NCBI GenBank assembly: GCA_003024785.1
Contig: PUQB01000233.1
Location: forward strand, 248,001 to 312,000
Length of the DNA stretch: 64,000 bases
From: Selaginella tamariscina
Lineage: Eukaryota > Streptophyta > Lycopodiopsida > Selaginellales > Selaginellaceae
Direction: 5' to 3'
This document shows, piece after piece, positions 43,930 through 57,200 of this stretch (its first letter is position 1; each line of letters opens with the position of its first letter). The notes beneath the pieces are model-generated. The model was not told where the DNA came from, did no database searches, and was given only the letters and a program-made list of their open reading frames with translations. The position numbers were made by a program, and so were the translations under genes.

Positions 43930-45415
43930 CCTCTGTTTAGGGCTTCAAAACAGTATTGTCTATTCTATTTATTTTGTTACAGAACTGTTTGTGCTTTATT
44001 TATTTGCTAACCACTAAATTCTGCTATTATTTGATTATCTCTTTCATAAATAAATGTAGATTTGATGTTCCTTGTAAGAATTAACTATTTAATGAAGGTA
44101 GATAACGTTTAAAAACTTAACATTTAATTTTAAATTAGTAATAGCAAAGATAATTTAATAATTATTTTTTAAATAATTACTTTATAGATATTTAAATTGA
44201 ATGCATTTATATTATCAAAGCAGACATTTTAGACTTGAGTACTCTTGAACAACCTTGTTAAAAGTTCCATAATTTAATATAAATATTTGTATATATAGTA
44301 AATGTTTCATGCCTCAAATGTAATTTTAACTATAGTTTAACTACTTAGAGCTTCTAAGTAATAGTTAAAATTAAGAGCAAGAGTAATAAGATATATGTTT
44401 GAATTCCACATTAATTGAGTTGGCATTTAAGCTTGAAATATACAGGGAAGTCGAGGAGGTGCAGCATAAGAACATGGAGTAAAAGACAATGCAAAAGGAG
44501 AGAGAACAGGGATAACATCTAAAGACAGAGATTTAAAGAAAACATCTATTGGAAACTCACGATGATGGGCTTCTTTACATTTTGAATTTGTAATAGGAAG
44601 GTTACTAAAAAGGAAATGCAATGGTTAATTTCTATTTTAATTAGAATTATGAAACATACACTACATTATTAAATTGACAAAGCAATAAAATGTATGGAGA
44701 CAAGTAGTTAAGGGTATTGATCAACATGTTTGACATGAAGACCAACATACATAAGTACCGTCACATCCTCCCAACAGATTACACATGGAGGTCTCTTCTT
44801 GATCGATGGCATTTCCATAGTGACTAGTCACCAAGATGGTGACCGACAAAAACAAGGGGTTGACCAACACATTCTCTCAACAAGGTTACTACCACCATAA
44901 TCACCACCAACTCCATGTTGAGGGCTGAAGACATGGTCTTGCACTTGAAAGCTAAGTTCACCCTTATGGGGGGGAGGCATTGGGGTTCAAACCCTTATGA
45001 AAGGCCATGCACCATCCTTAGCATCTTTTTATTGAGCCCTTAAATGGCTAGTTGGCTGGTTGGCAGACAACATGTTCTCTAATCTATTTTATTAAGACTA
45101 ATTTATATATTAGTCATGATAGTTTCCTAGTACATGTGTTGCTAAATAAAGGAGGTTGCAAATATGAATTTGCCTTATGTCTCAGTTCTAGATGGGTAAT
45201 GAAATGTTCATTAAGAGGAGTATCATTGGACAACAAAGAGTATGTTGTGTCCATAAATTTTTGCAAATTCTATAAGAAGCACTACATTAGTTGTATGTAA
45301 CCCGCTAAAGGCACTCAGCTTTGGGAGTTATGCGTCCTTGACAACATCATAAGCATGAAAAGTAATGTTTGCGATGTGTTTCCTAGTGGGTTGAGGAACT
45401 CTTCTGCACTTAAGT
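43930..45415. other. AT-rich intergenic DNA
   Basis: Short open frames exist at 44,427-44,621 (minus) and 45,052-45,300 (plus), but neither has a recognisable domain. GGTTCAAACCC near 44,979 resembles a pol III B box without a matching A box. Confidence 0.4.
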
Positions 45416-45417
45416 CA

Positions 45418-46080
45418 TTAGTGCATACTATTTAACATGTAAAACTCACCCATATTCCTCTCATCTGGCTGAAACTCCATAGCATAAGTAAAAGATTGCC
45501 AATAAATACCTTCATGATTGAATGTCTTCATTGTGTGAATGTTACATATGTTCATAAACTCTTTCACCTGTAACTTTTGAAAGAGCAAATGCTTTATGCT
45601 CTCACATTGTTCAGGACATGTCATGTTCAATACTTTTATGTCATCGTAAAAGTTTGATATACTAAGATACCTTTTCAAACAACATTTGCCACCAAGTCTT
45701 AATCCACTATAAGTCCAAATAAAAAGTCCAAAAGGTTGTAGATGATGTATTACCAAGTTTCTTGTCGAGCTCCCAAGTATGAAAGCTTGTTCTTCCCAAT
45801 AAGCATTCATATCTTCTTATAGAAGGGTATGCTCTTGAGCTCCATCAGAACAAATCAAGTATGGACTGCCATAACAACTTACAGCTTCAGCATATACATG
45901 AAATATTGTTGTGGACTTCTTATTTGTGCTAACTATGCGACCAACAACGTACTGAGTTGCTTCATCGATTATGACATTTACATAAACACCCCAAGGCAAA
46001 ACATGCAATAAGTTGCATATATAGAGATGTCACATAGGCTTTTGAATGTGTTATATACCTCACCATCCATGTGTCACAAA
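45418..46080 (-). pseudogene. Relic of an integrase-core (DDE/RNase H-like) protein
   Basis: The minus strand reads VNVIIDEATQYVVGRIVSTN, AEAVSCYGSPYLICSDGAQE and AFILGSSTRNLVIHHLQPF. These correspond to the 'IDG.SR.v', 'G.PS.vRsD.G.EN' and 'GsS..N.rIErlW' blocks of a eukaryotic integrase-core family related to rve domains. A possible upstream HMDGE block lies near 46,060. The polypeptide continues to about 45,418 with helical sequence (CESIKHLLFQKLQVKEF). The second Asp is kept (CSDG). In the third block His replaces the expected Glu, and at least two frame breaks occur. Inactive. Confidence 0.55.
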
Positions 46081-46350
46081 AGCATATGCTTAGTCACTGC
46101 AAACATGTCTTAGAATTCTTTAGGGACTTCATTATTATAGCGATTCTTTTGATATTAACCTTATTATAATTACAACCAAATTGCAACCCTATATAGTCTT
46201 GTTATCTACATAGAGATGAATAAATTAATGAGTAGTGCAATCACAAGGATATTTTTATAATAATACACTTCATTCTAGCAAAGACAATGTAAACCCTCAT
46301 CATAGAACTGTTTTCCACACCTAAAGTTTTCATTATGTCCTTTATTAACA

Positions 46351-46352
<2 letters not shown>

Positions 46353-46385
<33 letters not shown>
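46353..46385 (-). repeat. Poly(T)33, possible poly(A) tail of a minus-strand retrocopy
   Basis: Thirty-three T in a row. If it is the tail of a retroposed sequence, the body lies at 46,386 upward on the minus strand, with ATTAAA just upstream of the tail. No target duplication or coding body could be recognised. Confidence 0.5.
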
Positions 46386-46386
<1 letters not shown>

Positions 46387-47374
46387 TGAACCCAATCAAT
46401 TAAATTCTTTAATGTACTCAAATTCGTGCACCTCAAAATTCTTTTTTAGGACAAGTTCTGTGCTATCCCAAATCGTATAATCCTATATAAAAAAAATTAC
46501 AATCAACTTTTATTGTATGTGAGATAGATCATTCTTCAACCTTCTTATTGTTTATTTAAGAAATGAGATTTTCATTTTTAACAAAATGATAATGCCTCAA
46601 TAACCATTTGCCCATTCTCATGCCTATGAATTGTTAAATTTAAGTGCATGAACTAGTCAGATCTAAAAGCATGACTTAAAGAACCCTAAATCAAAAAGTT
46701 TTTCATGTAATCTCCATGCCAAATCATCTTCACAAAAGCGTATAATAACATGTCAATTTAAAACGAGTTGTCATCACCCCATTTCAGTGTATTTTAGGGT
46801 CTATGTTGTTCCTCACATAGATACAATAATATTTAATTATTAATTTTGATATGGCCATCTCCACATCTTTATATCTTCTTTAATTTTATACAAATGGAAC
46901 TTCATCATCACAAGGGAAATTATGTAATGAGTATCTAGTGAATCAATATAACTTAAAGCCATAACAATGTAAACTGTATGTATGTATATATGCACGTGTA
47001 CACAATTATAGTTATATATTCATAGATATGTTTAATGGATGTTTCTTGACTTTGCATTATGCTATATATATATATATGTATATAGATAAAATTAACGAGT
47101 CTTGTAAATATTTACTTATATAGTATATGTACACATAAATGAGTTATATGTATATTAATATAGAGAATAAATGTATACATACATAATACATGTAATTATT
47201 ATTATATAAGAAAGCAACACATTTTTTGTAAAGTATTATTTAGTTTTATAATTTATTACTAAGAATATTATTTAATTTTATAATTGGCTAGACACATATT
47301 TAACAATTAATGGGGTTTCGTATTTACAATAATCATTTATATTGAAGTACTCTTATGTGTAAACTAATTCTTAG

Positions 47375-47419
<45 letters not shown>

Positions 47420-48690
47420 CACACACATAGGGGGGAGGGAAGTCTAATCAATACTTGTCTATTTGATTGAAAAATGTATGGGAAAAACATTTAAGCACAT
47501 TATTTACTCCAATGAAAAATAAACATTACATATATAACATTGGTCTATCAAGTACATATACAAAAATAACGATCTCTAATACATGTTTATCTTCATCAAT
47601 AAATCAAAACTTAGTTTCTAGTCAATGTGAACGGGATTTAGTGTAGCATAACATAAATCTTAATTATTAAATGTGTAGATAGCTACACTCCCATAAATTT
47701 AATCACAACCATGAGATGTATAAAGCTTATGATTTCAAGGAACCTTCACCAATTATAGGTTTCTTGGTTTTTTTGGGCTTGTAGACCTTTCCATCTATAA
47801 ATTTAATGTTGCACCAAGGCAAATATACTTGGGGGCTGTCCCCATTGAAATAATTCAATTTTGCTACGTGCCCACATTGAGAGCATGGGGATTGAGATTT
47901 GTATTGAGATCACTTGTATTTTGATTCTATCCCCACTAACATTTTCACTTGTGTGTATTTTCTTTTTTTTGCCACTAGCATTACTATGTTCTTACTATGG
48001 CAAATTTAGGATCTCCCAGGATTCCCATCTTTGCTTTGATTGTTCAAAGGTTTATCTAACCATTGTGGTTGAAGGGTATTCACAACTTTTCTAATGGAGT
48101 CATTAGTATATTTTATCATTAAGTTCGTTGCACTACTGCTCTTGTTATCCATTTTAAGCTCATGTATACTCAACGAGATGCTAGAAAAATCTTAGGTTTT
48201 ATTAACTTATCTAATTATTGACGGGTTATGACATACATGCTCTTACTTATAAAAGAACCTTTATATATATTCAATGTATAAAGAATACTCTAAGCATGTA
48301 AGAGTTTTCACCTTGTGATAAAAGATCTTTTAAAGTATGATTATTGACCATGTTTACTAAATTTGGATGTAAATTCATAAAATATTATATATATATATAT
48401 GGATTTATTGTATTCATCTGGCATATTTATATACATTTATATTTATTGTATTTATATGAGATATATATTCATGATTTTAAAAGCTTTTTTAAATTTATGA
48501 AAGTAAAAACTCCATATGTAATGAAATAAAGTATCCTTATCCCTTAGGCATTTTATTCAATGTTATGGGTGTGTCTCTCTATCATGAACACACATTTTGT
48601 TGGCCATCTTAATTCTTATTTAATGGCATCCTAAATTTTAAATGTGTTCATCGATACCCGTTAACAACTATATTAAATTAGTTATTCTAA
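46386..48690. other. AT-rich DNA with TA repeats
   Basis: (TA)n at 47,378-47,409 next to (CA)n. No gene supported. Confidence 0.5.
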
Positions 48691-49240
48691 GTTTTAAAAT
48701 TATGAGGTTAAGGTGGTTAAGAATCCAAATTAGGGATAAATTCATTAAGTTAAGGATAATAATTGGGTTAAGGGTTTGTTAAAGATAATAACCTAACTTA
48801 TAAATAATTAAGCTCAAACATGACTAAATTTAAGAGCTTTAAGGATAAACTCAATAATTGGGTTAATAATCATTAAATAATTAACCCTATGCATAAAATT
48901 TTAAGGATAAACTCATCCAAGTTAGGAATAAATTAACTAGTTAAGAATAATAATAATTGAGTTAACAGTTATTAAATAGTTAAGTCCATGCATAAGAATT
49001 TAAGGATAAACTCATTAGGTTTAGAATAATAATTAGATTAAAGGTCCAACTTAGGAATAATAACAACTATGTTAAGGGTGCTTGAGGATAAAATCATTAA
49101 GTTTAGAATAACGACTGGGTTAAAGGTTTAACTTAAAAATACATGGGTAAACCTAAAAGTTTAAGGATAGACTCACAAAGTTAAAGGTAATAATTGATTA
49201 AGGATCCATTAATTAATACATTATTATTAAATAATTAAGC
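48690..49240. repeat. Satellite family block (TTAAG orientation)
   Basis: Units around AAGGATAAACTCATTAGG and TTGGGTTAAGGG, related to 34,130-35,130. It ends near a (TA)n tract at 49,258-49,287. Confidence 0.7.
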
Positions 49241-49254
49241 CCACCAAATGTGAC

Positions 49255-49286
<32 letters not shown>

Positions 49287-49287
49287 G

Positions 49288-49849
49288 AGTTTTAAACAAT
49301 AGGCCTATGTTCACCCACTCTTATAATAATTAATACCCTAATAAATAAACATTGGTCCTTGCATGTGTATATATATCATCTTTTATATGGTGCAACATTA
49401 ATATGTTGGAGTTGTTGGACTTGAAATCTATTGGGCTTGCCCTTGTAGGTTCAAGTGATGTGATTGATGGTTTCTTATACATGCAATAATAAAGTGTTGT
49501 GATTGATGGTTTCTTATATATACAATAAATATTGATTATGAATCAATTAATAAAACAAATTACATTATTTAGGAGCAAGGGTGTTTTGGTGTTGCAACAT
49601 TGGTGTTACCAACATGTGAATGCAATATATGATAATATCACTTACTTTAGAAATTCATTAAGAAGTTATATACATTGGATAATTAATAAGCACTTGTTAT
49701 GTTTAATTTATAAATTTAAGTTTATGACATGAATAAGAACTTAAATTAAATACACTTGCAATTAATTTAAATATAAATTTGTTTGTAAACCTTAAAATTA
49801 CAAGGTGTATTAGTACACATGCCCATTGTTGGTGGGTTTAATTATTTAA
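49288..49849. other. AT-rich DNA
   Basis: No supported feature, apart from a direct repeat of GATTGATGGTTTCTTATA at 49,461 and 49,502. Confidence 0.5.
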
Positions 49850-50175
49850 TAATACTTTATTTAATTAATGAACCCTTAACCTAATTATTATTCTTAGCCT
49901 GGTAAGTTTATCCCTAAATTGAACACTTAACTAAATTTATCTCTAAGTTGAATACTTAACCTAGTTGTTATACTTAACCTTTGATGAATTTATCCTAGCT
50001 CTTAGGTTTGGACTTAATTATATAATGATCCTTAACTTAGTTATTTTCTTAACTTGATGAGTTGGACTCTTAACCCAATTGTTATCTTAATATGGTGAAG
50101 TTTATTCCTAAGTTAAACCCTTAATTCAATTGTTATCCTTAACTTATAAGTTTATCTTTAAATACTCATGTTATG
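49850..50175. repeat. Satellite family block (CTTAA orientation)
   Basis: Units around TTATCCTTAACTT and CCTTAACCTAATTATTATTC. Orientation is opposite to the neighbouring block at 48,690-49,240, so the two form a large inverted pair. Confidence 0.7.
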
Positions 50176-51020
50176 CCATGGATGCTATGCCTGATTCAAT
50201 ACCCCATATCAATTTAAAGTTAAGGATGGTCATTGATAAGTGTTGATGACACACATACACTTTAGTGGCCCAATAGTGCCAACATAGCTATATGATTTAG
50301 TGGCTCTTGATGGGGCCGTTAGTGACATACAGATACACATTAAATAAACTTATTATATAATATCTTACAACATGTTAATCTAAGGAGAATAAACCCTAAG
50401 CCTTTTGATAATGGATTTTATCATGAATGAACCCTTAGATCATCATTTAACCAATAATATAAGTTAAGGTCTTAGATCACTTCATAGGCTATTCTCATTA
50501 TATTTTATTTTTATTTCAAAGATATCTTTCTAAAACTCTTATAATTCCTCTCTAGCTTGATGAATTTGATTTGTGATTTACTTTCTATTGGACTTGCATT
50601 TTAACTTTGGGGATTTTGCATTTGATTTGTGAAGCTTTTGGATTGAGGATTTCATTTGGCTGAAGTTGCCCTTCATTAAGTAAAAATAATGGAGAAAAGT
50701 AATAACAATCCAAGTGGGTAGAATTGAGATTTCATTGTCAATTCGGATTAAGAACCTCATGTTTCAAATGCTCAAGCCTTCAAAATAGGAAGATTTCATT
50801 GAGCTTCTCAAAACTATGTAGCAACAAAACCATGCCTTGCCTTGGTGTTGTTATGACCCATACAACAAATCAAAGAATATTCCTCCAAAAGGTATAAGCC
50901 AGAATATTCCTGAGGAGTTAATATTGGAGGCCTTTTGGAGAGCAGTGTGTGGAGACTAAAGACAACTTAGGGGAGGTCGGGTGGTTTTGTGAGGGTCTCT
51001 AGTTTGTATGTAGTGGTGCC
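50176..51020. other. Unassigned, probably includes remains of Element 3's 5' LTR
   Basis: No domain is recognisable. The last part (50,880-51,020) is more G-rich and leads into a primer-site-like motif. Confidence 0.35.
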
Positions 51021-51028
51021 TAACAATT

Positions 51029-51040
51029 TGGTTTAGAGCA
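51029..51040 (+). other. Degraded tRNA-iMet-type primer-binding site of Element 3
   Basis: TGGTTTAGAGCA resembles TGGTATCAGAGC, and lies upstream of gag-pol remnants in the same sense. Confidence 0.45.
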
Positions 51041-51263
51041 AGGTTTGGGATGGGTTGATCAATAAGAAGGAGAGGATAATACCCTATGTGGAGATGTTAC
51101 ACACTGAGAGGCAAATTGTCCAGCAAGCCAAGGACAAAAGTTTTAATGCAGTAAGGACAGTGCCTAAGAAGCTTTGGAGATGGAGTGTGGAGAGGAGCAT
51201 AAGGAAGACTTCTCTAAACTATGAAGTAAATTTCTATTTGTTCTTGCTCAACATGTAAACTTC

Positions 51264-52529
51264 ATGGCACGAGAGAAGCCACATACACGTGCTATTGTGG
51301 TGGAGGGACAACTTGGTGAGCGTCCAGTGCAAGTCCTCATGGATAGCAGGAGTAATGATAGCTTTGTGTCAACAAAGTTAGTGGAGGAGTGCAGCTTGCC
51401 CACAAAGATTATGCCTCAACACGAGATTGAGGGCTCAACTATCACATAGAGCTACAGTGCTTATGTGAAGGAGTTATAGCTGGAGGTTGGCAAAACCTAG
51501 CTGGTGGAGATGGGCAAAGACTGTGCCTCAATACGATATTGAGGGCTCATCTATCACACAGAGCTAAAGTGCTTATGTGGAGGAGTTATAATTGGAGGTT
51601 GGCAAACCTAGCTGGTGGAGACTTTCTTTCTTGTGGAGCTAGAGTATGTGGATCCTAAGATCCAATGGAGTACTAAGCACATAAAGCTTGAGTACAGTGG
51701 AGTGAAGGCACTTGGTTTGGAACAAAACTTGAGTTTCCAAACAAGTTTTTCCATTGTCACCTCTAATGGAGTTGTTATGCAAGTTATCCTTGAGGAGTTT
51801 GCTGATGTCTTCCCTCTCGAGTTATCTCATGGCTTATCACCTCCAAGAGGTGTGGAGCATGAGATTGTGTTGGAACAGGGTATGAAAGCCATTTATTGTA
51901 AGCCATTTCATGCTGAGGAGCAAGAGGTTAAGAGACAAGTGATGGAGCTAGTGGAATATGGCTTCATACAACCGAGCAAGTCTCCATTTGGTGGTGCACT
52001 AATATTACTCGTCAGGAACAAAGATGGCATCATGAGGATGTGCATAGACTATCGAGCACTTAACAAGCAAACAATGAAGGACATGATGCCCATGCCACGT
52101 GTGGATACTATCATGGATCATCTCGGTGGAGCCAAAGTGTTCACCAAGACAGATCTGTAGAGTGGGCATCATCAAATTGATGTGAAGGAGGTAGATATTT
52201 ACAAAAATGCTTTCAACACCAGCTTTGGGCATTTTGAGTTCATTGTTATGCCATTTGACTTAACAAATTCCCCAACCACATTCACTTAGTTGATGACTGA
52301 GGTGTTTAGTGGCTACTTGTACAACTTTGTGGAGATCTTCCTCGACGATATTCTTATTTATAATAAGAATATGAAGGAGCATGTGGAGCATTTATGGAGA
52401 GTTCTTCAGTTGTTGCTGGAGAACAAGCTCTATGCAAAGAAGAACAAATATGCATTTGCTCACTGCGAAGTGGAGTATTTGGGTCACATTGTGACGTCAA
52501 GTGAAGTGAAGACTAATTCACAGAAGGTG
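51264..52529 (+). pseudogene. Element 3 protease and RT remnant
   Basis: The protease-like part reads VLMDSRSNDSFVSTKLVEEC, in which the active-site Gly is changed. A partial duplication of this area follows (the 51,441-51,475 text recurs at about 51,547-51,583). RT runs from about 51,800 with SPFGGALILLVRNKDGIMRM, KVFTKTDL followed by TAG, then [18 protein letters not shown] and the active site VEIFLDDILIYNKN. Several stops interrupt it. Confidence 0.8.
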
Positions 52530-52534
52530 GCAGT

Positions 52535-53154
52535 TGTCACGACCCGATACAAAATACAGGATTCCGGATACAGGACATGGGTTGCAGGACTTTCCTACAG
52601 GATTCCGGATACAGGATATGGGTTGCAGGATTTTCCTACAGGATATTCCTACCAGGATTCCGGACACAGGATTCGGTTGCAGGATATTCCTACAAGATAT
52701 GCCACAGGATATGCCTAGGGATAAGGGACATGTGGACTCATCTTAGCCTCTGCATGCATGCAATCACTTTTGCATGCATGCAACCACTTTTGCATGCATG
52801 CCTAGATTAGCTCTTGGAGTTGTGAGCATAAAAGCTCCGACCTAATTGTTGTACAATCAGTTACTATCAACACCAGTCTTACTATGATCAATTTCGTCTT
52901 GTCTTGTTCTCGTCTTGTTTCTTGTCCTGTTCCTGTCTCGCTCCTGTTTCCTGTCCTGCCCTGGATCCTATCCTGCTCCGGGATCCTGTCCTGTTCCTGT
53001 CTCGCTCCCGGATCCTATCCTGATCCTGTCTTGCTCTTAGATCCGTCCTGTTCCTATTTCCAGTTCCTGTCCTGCTCTCGGTCCTGTTCCTGAGTCAGGC
53101 CTTCCTGTCCTTGGAATCCTGTTCCCTTCCTGGTTCCTGGATCATGGCATGACA
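52535..53154 (+). repeat. Element 4 5' LTR
   Basis: The U3 part (to about 52,858) is dense in CAGGA words, and the R/U5 part (from about 52,870) is dense in TCCTG words, its complement. A TATA-like CATAAAAG lies at 52,827-52,834, which places the start of transcription close to 52,859. Confidence 0.95.
52859..52870 (+). promoter_or_regulatory. Predicted transcript 5' end, complementary to the primer site
   Basis: AGTTACTATCAA begins about 30 bases after the TATA-like box and is the exact reverse complement of 53,157-53,168. Confidence 0.6.
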
Positions 53155-53156
53155 GT

Positions 53157-53168
53157 TTGATAGTAACT
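53157..53168 (+). other. Element 4 self-complementary primer-binding site
   Basis: TTGATAGTAACT lies two bases after the 5' LTR, where a tRNA-primed element has TGG.... It does not fit a tRNA 3' end, but pairs over 12 bases with the predicted 5' end of the element's own RNA. A GT beyond a one-base bulge would extend the pairing. Confidence 0.6.
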
Positions 53169-53246
53169 CCTTCATAGTTCTCCGTTTTCCAGCTACCTTT
53201 TTCTTGATTCTTTTCCTTCATTTTCCTCCTTTTTCTTTCCTAGATC

Positions 53247-54219
53247 ATGGCTGATTTTGAGCGTTTCAACGAGCACCAAATGTACTTCATGAGCTGGCCA
53301 CTTTGCGCCAAGTGGTCACCGACCTGCAAGGTTCCACCACTGCGGCACATGCAGCTGCTGATGCATCCTCCAAGGCTGCTGCGCAGGCTCTCTCCCAGGC
53401 ATCGGTGGTTCCCTCTTCATCAAACTTTTCTTCGGAGCCGAAGGTTAGCATGCCAGAGAAGTTCAGTGGTAATCGTGCCGATTTCCAAGGTTTCCTGAAT
53501 CAGATCCGGCTCTTGATCCGTATGCAACCACGGCGCTACTCGACTGATGCTCAAAAGGTGGGTCTTTTGGCATCCTTACTAAGTGGATCTCCACGGGCTT
53601 GGGTTGCCCCCTTGCTGGAGCGTGACGATCCATTGATGGAAGACTTTGAAGGTTTCGTGGCTGCCTTTGAAGCCTGTTTTGGAGATCCTGATAAGTACCG
53701 TTCTGCATGCACGAAGTTACGGAAGCTCACTCAAGGATCCCGACCAGCTTCCGTCTATGCATCCGAATTTCAGCAACTTTGCACGAACATTCCATGGGAC
53801 GAGACTGCATTGATCGAACACTTCCGTTTTGGGTTGAGGGACGACGTGAAGGACCTTCTCCTTACGTTACCGGATGCCCAAACATTAGCGGAGATCATGC
53901 AACAAGCTGTTCGTTGCGACAACCGTTTGTTCGAGCGTCGTCAGGAAAGATCCCGTCAACAGTTCCTGCAAACCAATCCTGCAGCTGTGGTACATGTTCC
54001 TGCACCACCTTCTGGAGTAGTTCCTATGGAGGTTGAGAAATCCAAGCGTGGCTCTCTTTCCGCTGCGAGAAGCAACGTCGTCGCAGTGAGAACCTGTGCT
54101 TGTATTGTGGTGGAGCAGGACACAAGGTGGCAGATTGTCCTATTAAAGCCAGGAACTTCAAGACGCGTGAAGTTGAAGCTGAAGTTCAGTCGGAAAACTC
54201 CAATGTCCACTTCGTCTAG
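53247..54219 (+). CDS. Element 4 gag
   Basis: The ATG at 53,247 opens MADFERFNEH. After a break at the A run 53,278-53,280 the capsid part continues: TLRQVVTDLQGSTTAAHAAA, KVSMPEKFSGNRADFQGFLN, ASLLSGSPRAWVAPLLERDD and FRFGLRDDVKDLLLTLPDAQ. After a second break at GG 54,050-54,051 a CCHC knuckle CLYCGGAGHKVADC follows, and the frame stops at 54,217-54,219. Capsid plus a single knuckle is typical of this family. Confidence 0.88.
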
Positions 54220-57200
54220 GAGCCGCGAAGTTGGACGTAGGTGCAGGCTCCATTGGTGCTGCTCATACCATCCCATCACTTAAGTTTCCTGTACACATTC
54301 ATCTTAATAATCGAGAGCTCATGGAGTTTGCCTTGTTAGACACTGGTGCAAATGCATGCTTCATGGATGACACGTTTGCAACTCAACATGGCATTTCGGT
54401 GGTGAAGTTGAAGCGTGCAGTTCCTGTAGAGGTGGCCGATGGGCGTCTAATTGCTTCTGGTGCAGTTACCCATGCTACCGAACCTCTCTCCTGCAGGTAT
54501 GGCACATTCAACTGTTCAATTTCCTTCAACTTGATCAAGACTCGGTCGACTCCCATCATTTTGGGCATGCCATGGTTCGTTGTTGCAAATCCGCAGATCG
54601 ACTGGAGGTCTAGGACGCTCACGTTTTCCTCTCCAACTGCTAGGATCAATCCTGTACCTTCCTGCGTGCAGGATACATCCTTAGTATCTGAGGCAGTACA
54701 AGCTACAGGATTGACCGTGCCTGTTCCTGTACCAGTGTTGAAGACTCCTCCTCGACAGGATTCACCTCATGTCAGTTCCTCAGCACATCCGCAGGCTCTC
54801 TCCACTCCTGTAAGTTTGCGGTGTCCTGTACAGGGTTCTTCCAATCCTGTATCAGTGTCGAAGGTTCCTCCTCAACAGGATCCACCTCCTGTTGATTCGT
54901 CAGCACATTCGCAGGCTTCTTCCACTCTTGCGCAACCACGGACTCCTGTACAGGATTCTTCCAATCCTGTACACTCATCAACACCACACAGGTTTTTTCC
55001 AATCCTGCTTCTTTCTGTTACCCTGCTTCTGTTCCATCCCCCAAGATCCTTCCTCTTTTTCAGTCACAGCTCCCTCCTTCTCCTCTCCGAGTTCTTACCA
55101 CTACCATGCATGAACTCGCCACTGATCCTGCTCCCTTCCACCTTTTTGCCTTTCAAGTAACTCCTACGTCCTCTTCTACCTTTCCTGTATCCGACTCCCC
55201 TGTTTTTTCTCCTTCTCCTTCTCCTTCTCCTCCTTCTTCCCTACCATCCAAGTACCACGACTTTAAGGACGTTTTTGACAAGCACAAGGCTGCAGTTCTT
55301 CCTGTTCACAGGTCCTACGACTGTCCTATTGATCTTGCGGAAGGAAAGACTCCACCATTCGGACCGATTTATGCATTGTCACCCACAGAGTTGGAGGTTC
55401 TTCGTCAGTACATCGAGGACAACTTGGCATCCGGCTTCATTCGTCACTCAAAGTCCCCTGCAGGAGCTCCTATCTTCTTTGTCAAGAAGAAGGATGGGAG
55501 TTTACGTTTGGTTGTGGACTACAGGGGTTTGAATCAAGTCACCATTCGGAATCGGTACCCGTTGCCATTGATCCCGGAACTTCTCGATCGGCTGCGAGGA
55601 GCAAAGGTGTTCACGAAGATCGACTTACGAGGAGCCTACAACCTTGTACGGATTCGTCCCGGCGATGAGTGGAAGACTGCCTTTCGTACAAGGTATGGAC
55701 ATTTTGAGTACACGGTAATGCCTTTCGGCCTTACCAATGCCCCAGCTGTTCCAACACATGGTGAACGACATTTTCCGTGACTTCTTGGACCAGTTTGTGG
55801 TGATCTACCTCGACGACATCTTGATTTTCTCCAAGGACCAGGCGGCACATGACAAGCATGTACGACTAGTTTTAGAGCGGCTTCGCGAGCATGGCCTGTA
55901 CGCGAAGTTGGAGAAGTGTTTTTTCGATAGGGATTCGGTGGAGTTCTTGGGCTACATCGTCTCTCCTGCTGGCGTTTCCATGGACATGCACAAGGTGAAG
56001 ACCATCGTGGAGTGGGAGAGGCCCAAGTCGGTACGAGATGTACAATGTTTCCTTGGCTTTGCAAACTTCTACAGGCGGTTCATACAGGACTTCTCCAAGC
56101 GTGTACTTCCACTCACAGAACTCACCAAGCGCACAGGACTTTTCTCTTGGTCCGACAAGGCGGAACACGCGTTCACAACACTCAAGGACGTTTTCACGAC
56201 AGCTCCGATTTTAGCACATCCTGACCCTTCTCATCCTTTCTTCATTGAAGCAGATGCCTCGGATTTTGCAGTAGGATCCGTCTATCGCAAGTTGGAGAGG
56301 ACAAGTTGCTTCATCCTGTAGCTTTTCACTCTCGTAAGTTCCTGTCGGCGGAGATCAACTACGAGATTCATGACAAGGAACTCAAGGCCATTGTGGATTC
56401 GTTTGAGGAGTGGCGGCATTTCCTGGAAGGTGCTGCACATCCTGTACAAGTTCTTACGGATCACAAGAACCTGGAGTACTTTCAAACGGCTCGGGTCCTC
56501 AGTCGGCGACAGGCTAGGTGGGCAGAGTTCCTATCACGTTTTGACTTCGTCATCGTCTACAGGCCCGGCTTTCGGAATGGCAAGGCGGACGCATTGTCTA
56601 GGCGCTCTTACCTTGCACCAAGCCCGGGCGATCCTGCATTTGACGGTCAAAGGCAAGTGTTGTTGGGTCCTGATCGTTTCCGGCTTGCGGCACTGCAGGT
56701 TCATCAGGCTCCAGCAAATTCAACACTCCTACAGGACGTCCGTTCGCAGTTGGCTACAGACGACTTGGCAAAGAATGTGTTCTCACACATTCATCCTGAC
56801 GTTGCAAGTTCCTCTTCCTCCAGTTCCCGTCCAGACTACAACCTGTTCACCATACAGGATGGACTCCTGTACCGGGAAGGTCTCCTGTACGTTCCTGTTG
56901 GTATTTCCAGGACTCGTGTGGTACAGGATTGTCATGATACCCCGGCTACAGGACATTTTGGTGTGGCCAAGACAGTGGAGTTGGTGACTCGCAACTATTG
57001 GTGGCCTGGGTTGCGAGGTTTTGTGGAGAGGTTTGTACGGAGTTGTGACACTTGTAGCAGGTCGAAGATGCCTCATCATGCACCCTCTGGTCTTCTTCGT
57101 CCTCTTCCTGTTCCGTCTGCTCCTTGGAGATCCATTTCTATGGATTTCCTCACAGATCTTCCTCCTTCTCGTGGATTTGATGCAGTTCTTGTGGTGGTTG

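Noticed and set aside
44970..44990. GGTTCAAACCC as the B box of a SINE or tRNA
   Set aside because: No A box at the right distance and no tRNA fold or poly(A) tail.
8160..50175. CRISPR-like spaced repeats in the satellite blocks
   Set aside because: The units are adjacent and diverged with no regular unique spacers, and the genome is eukaryotic.
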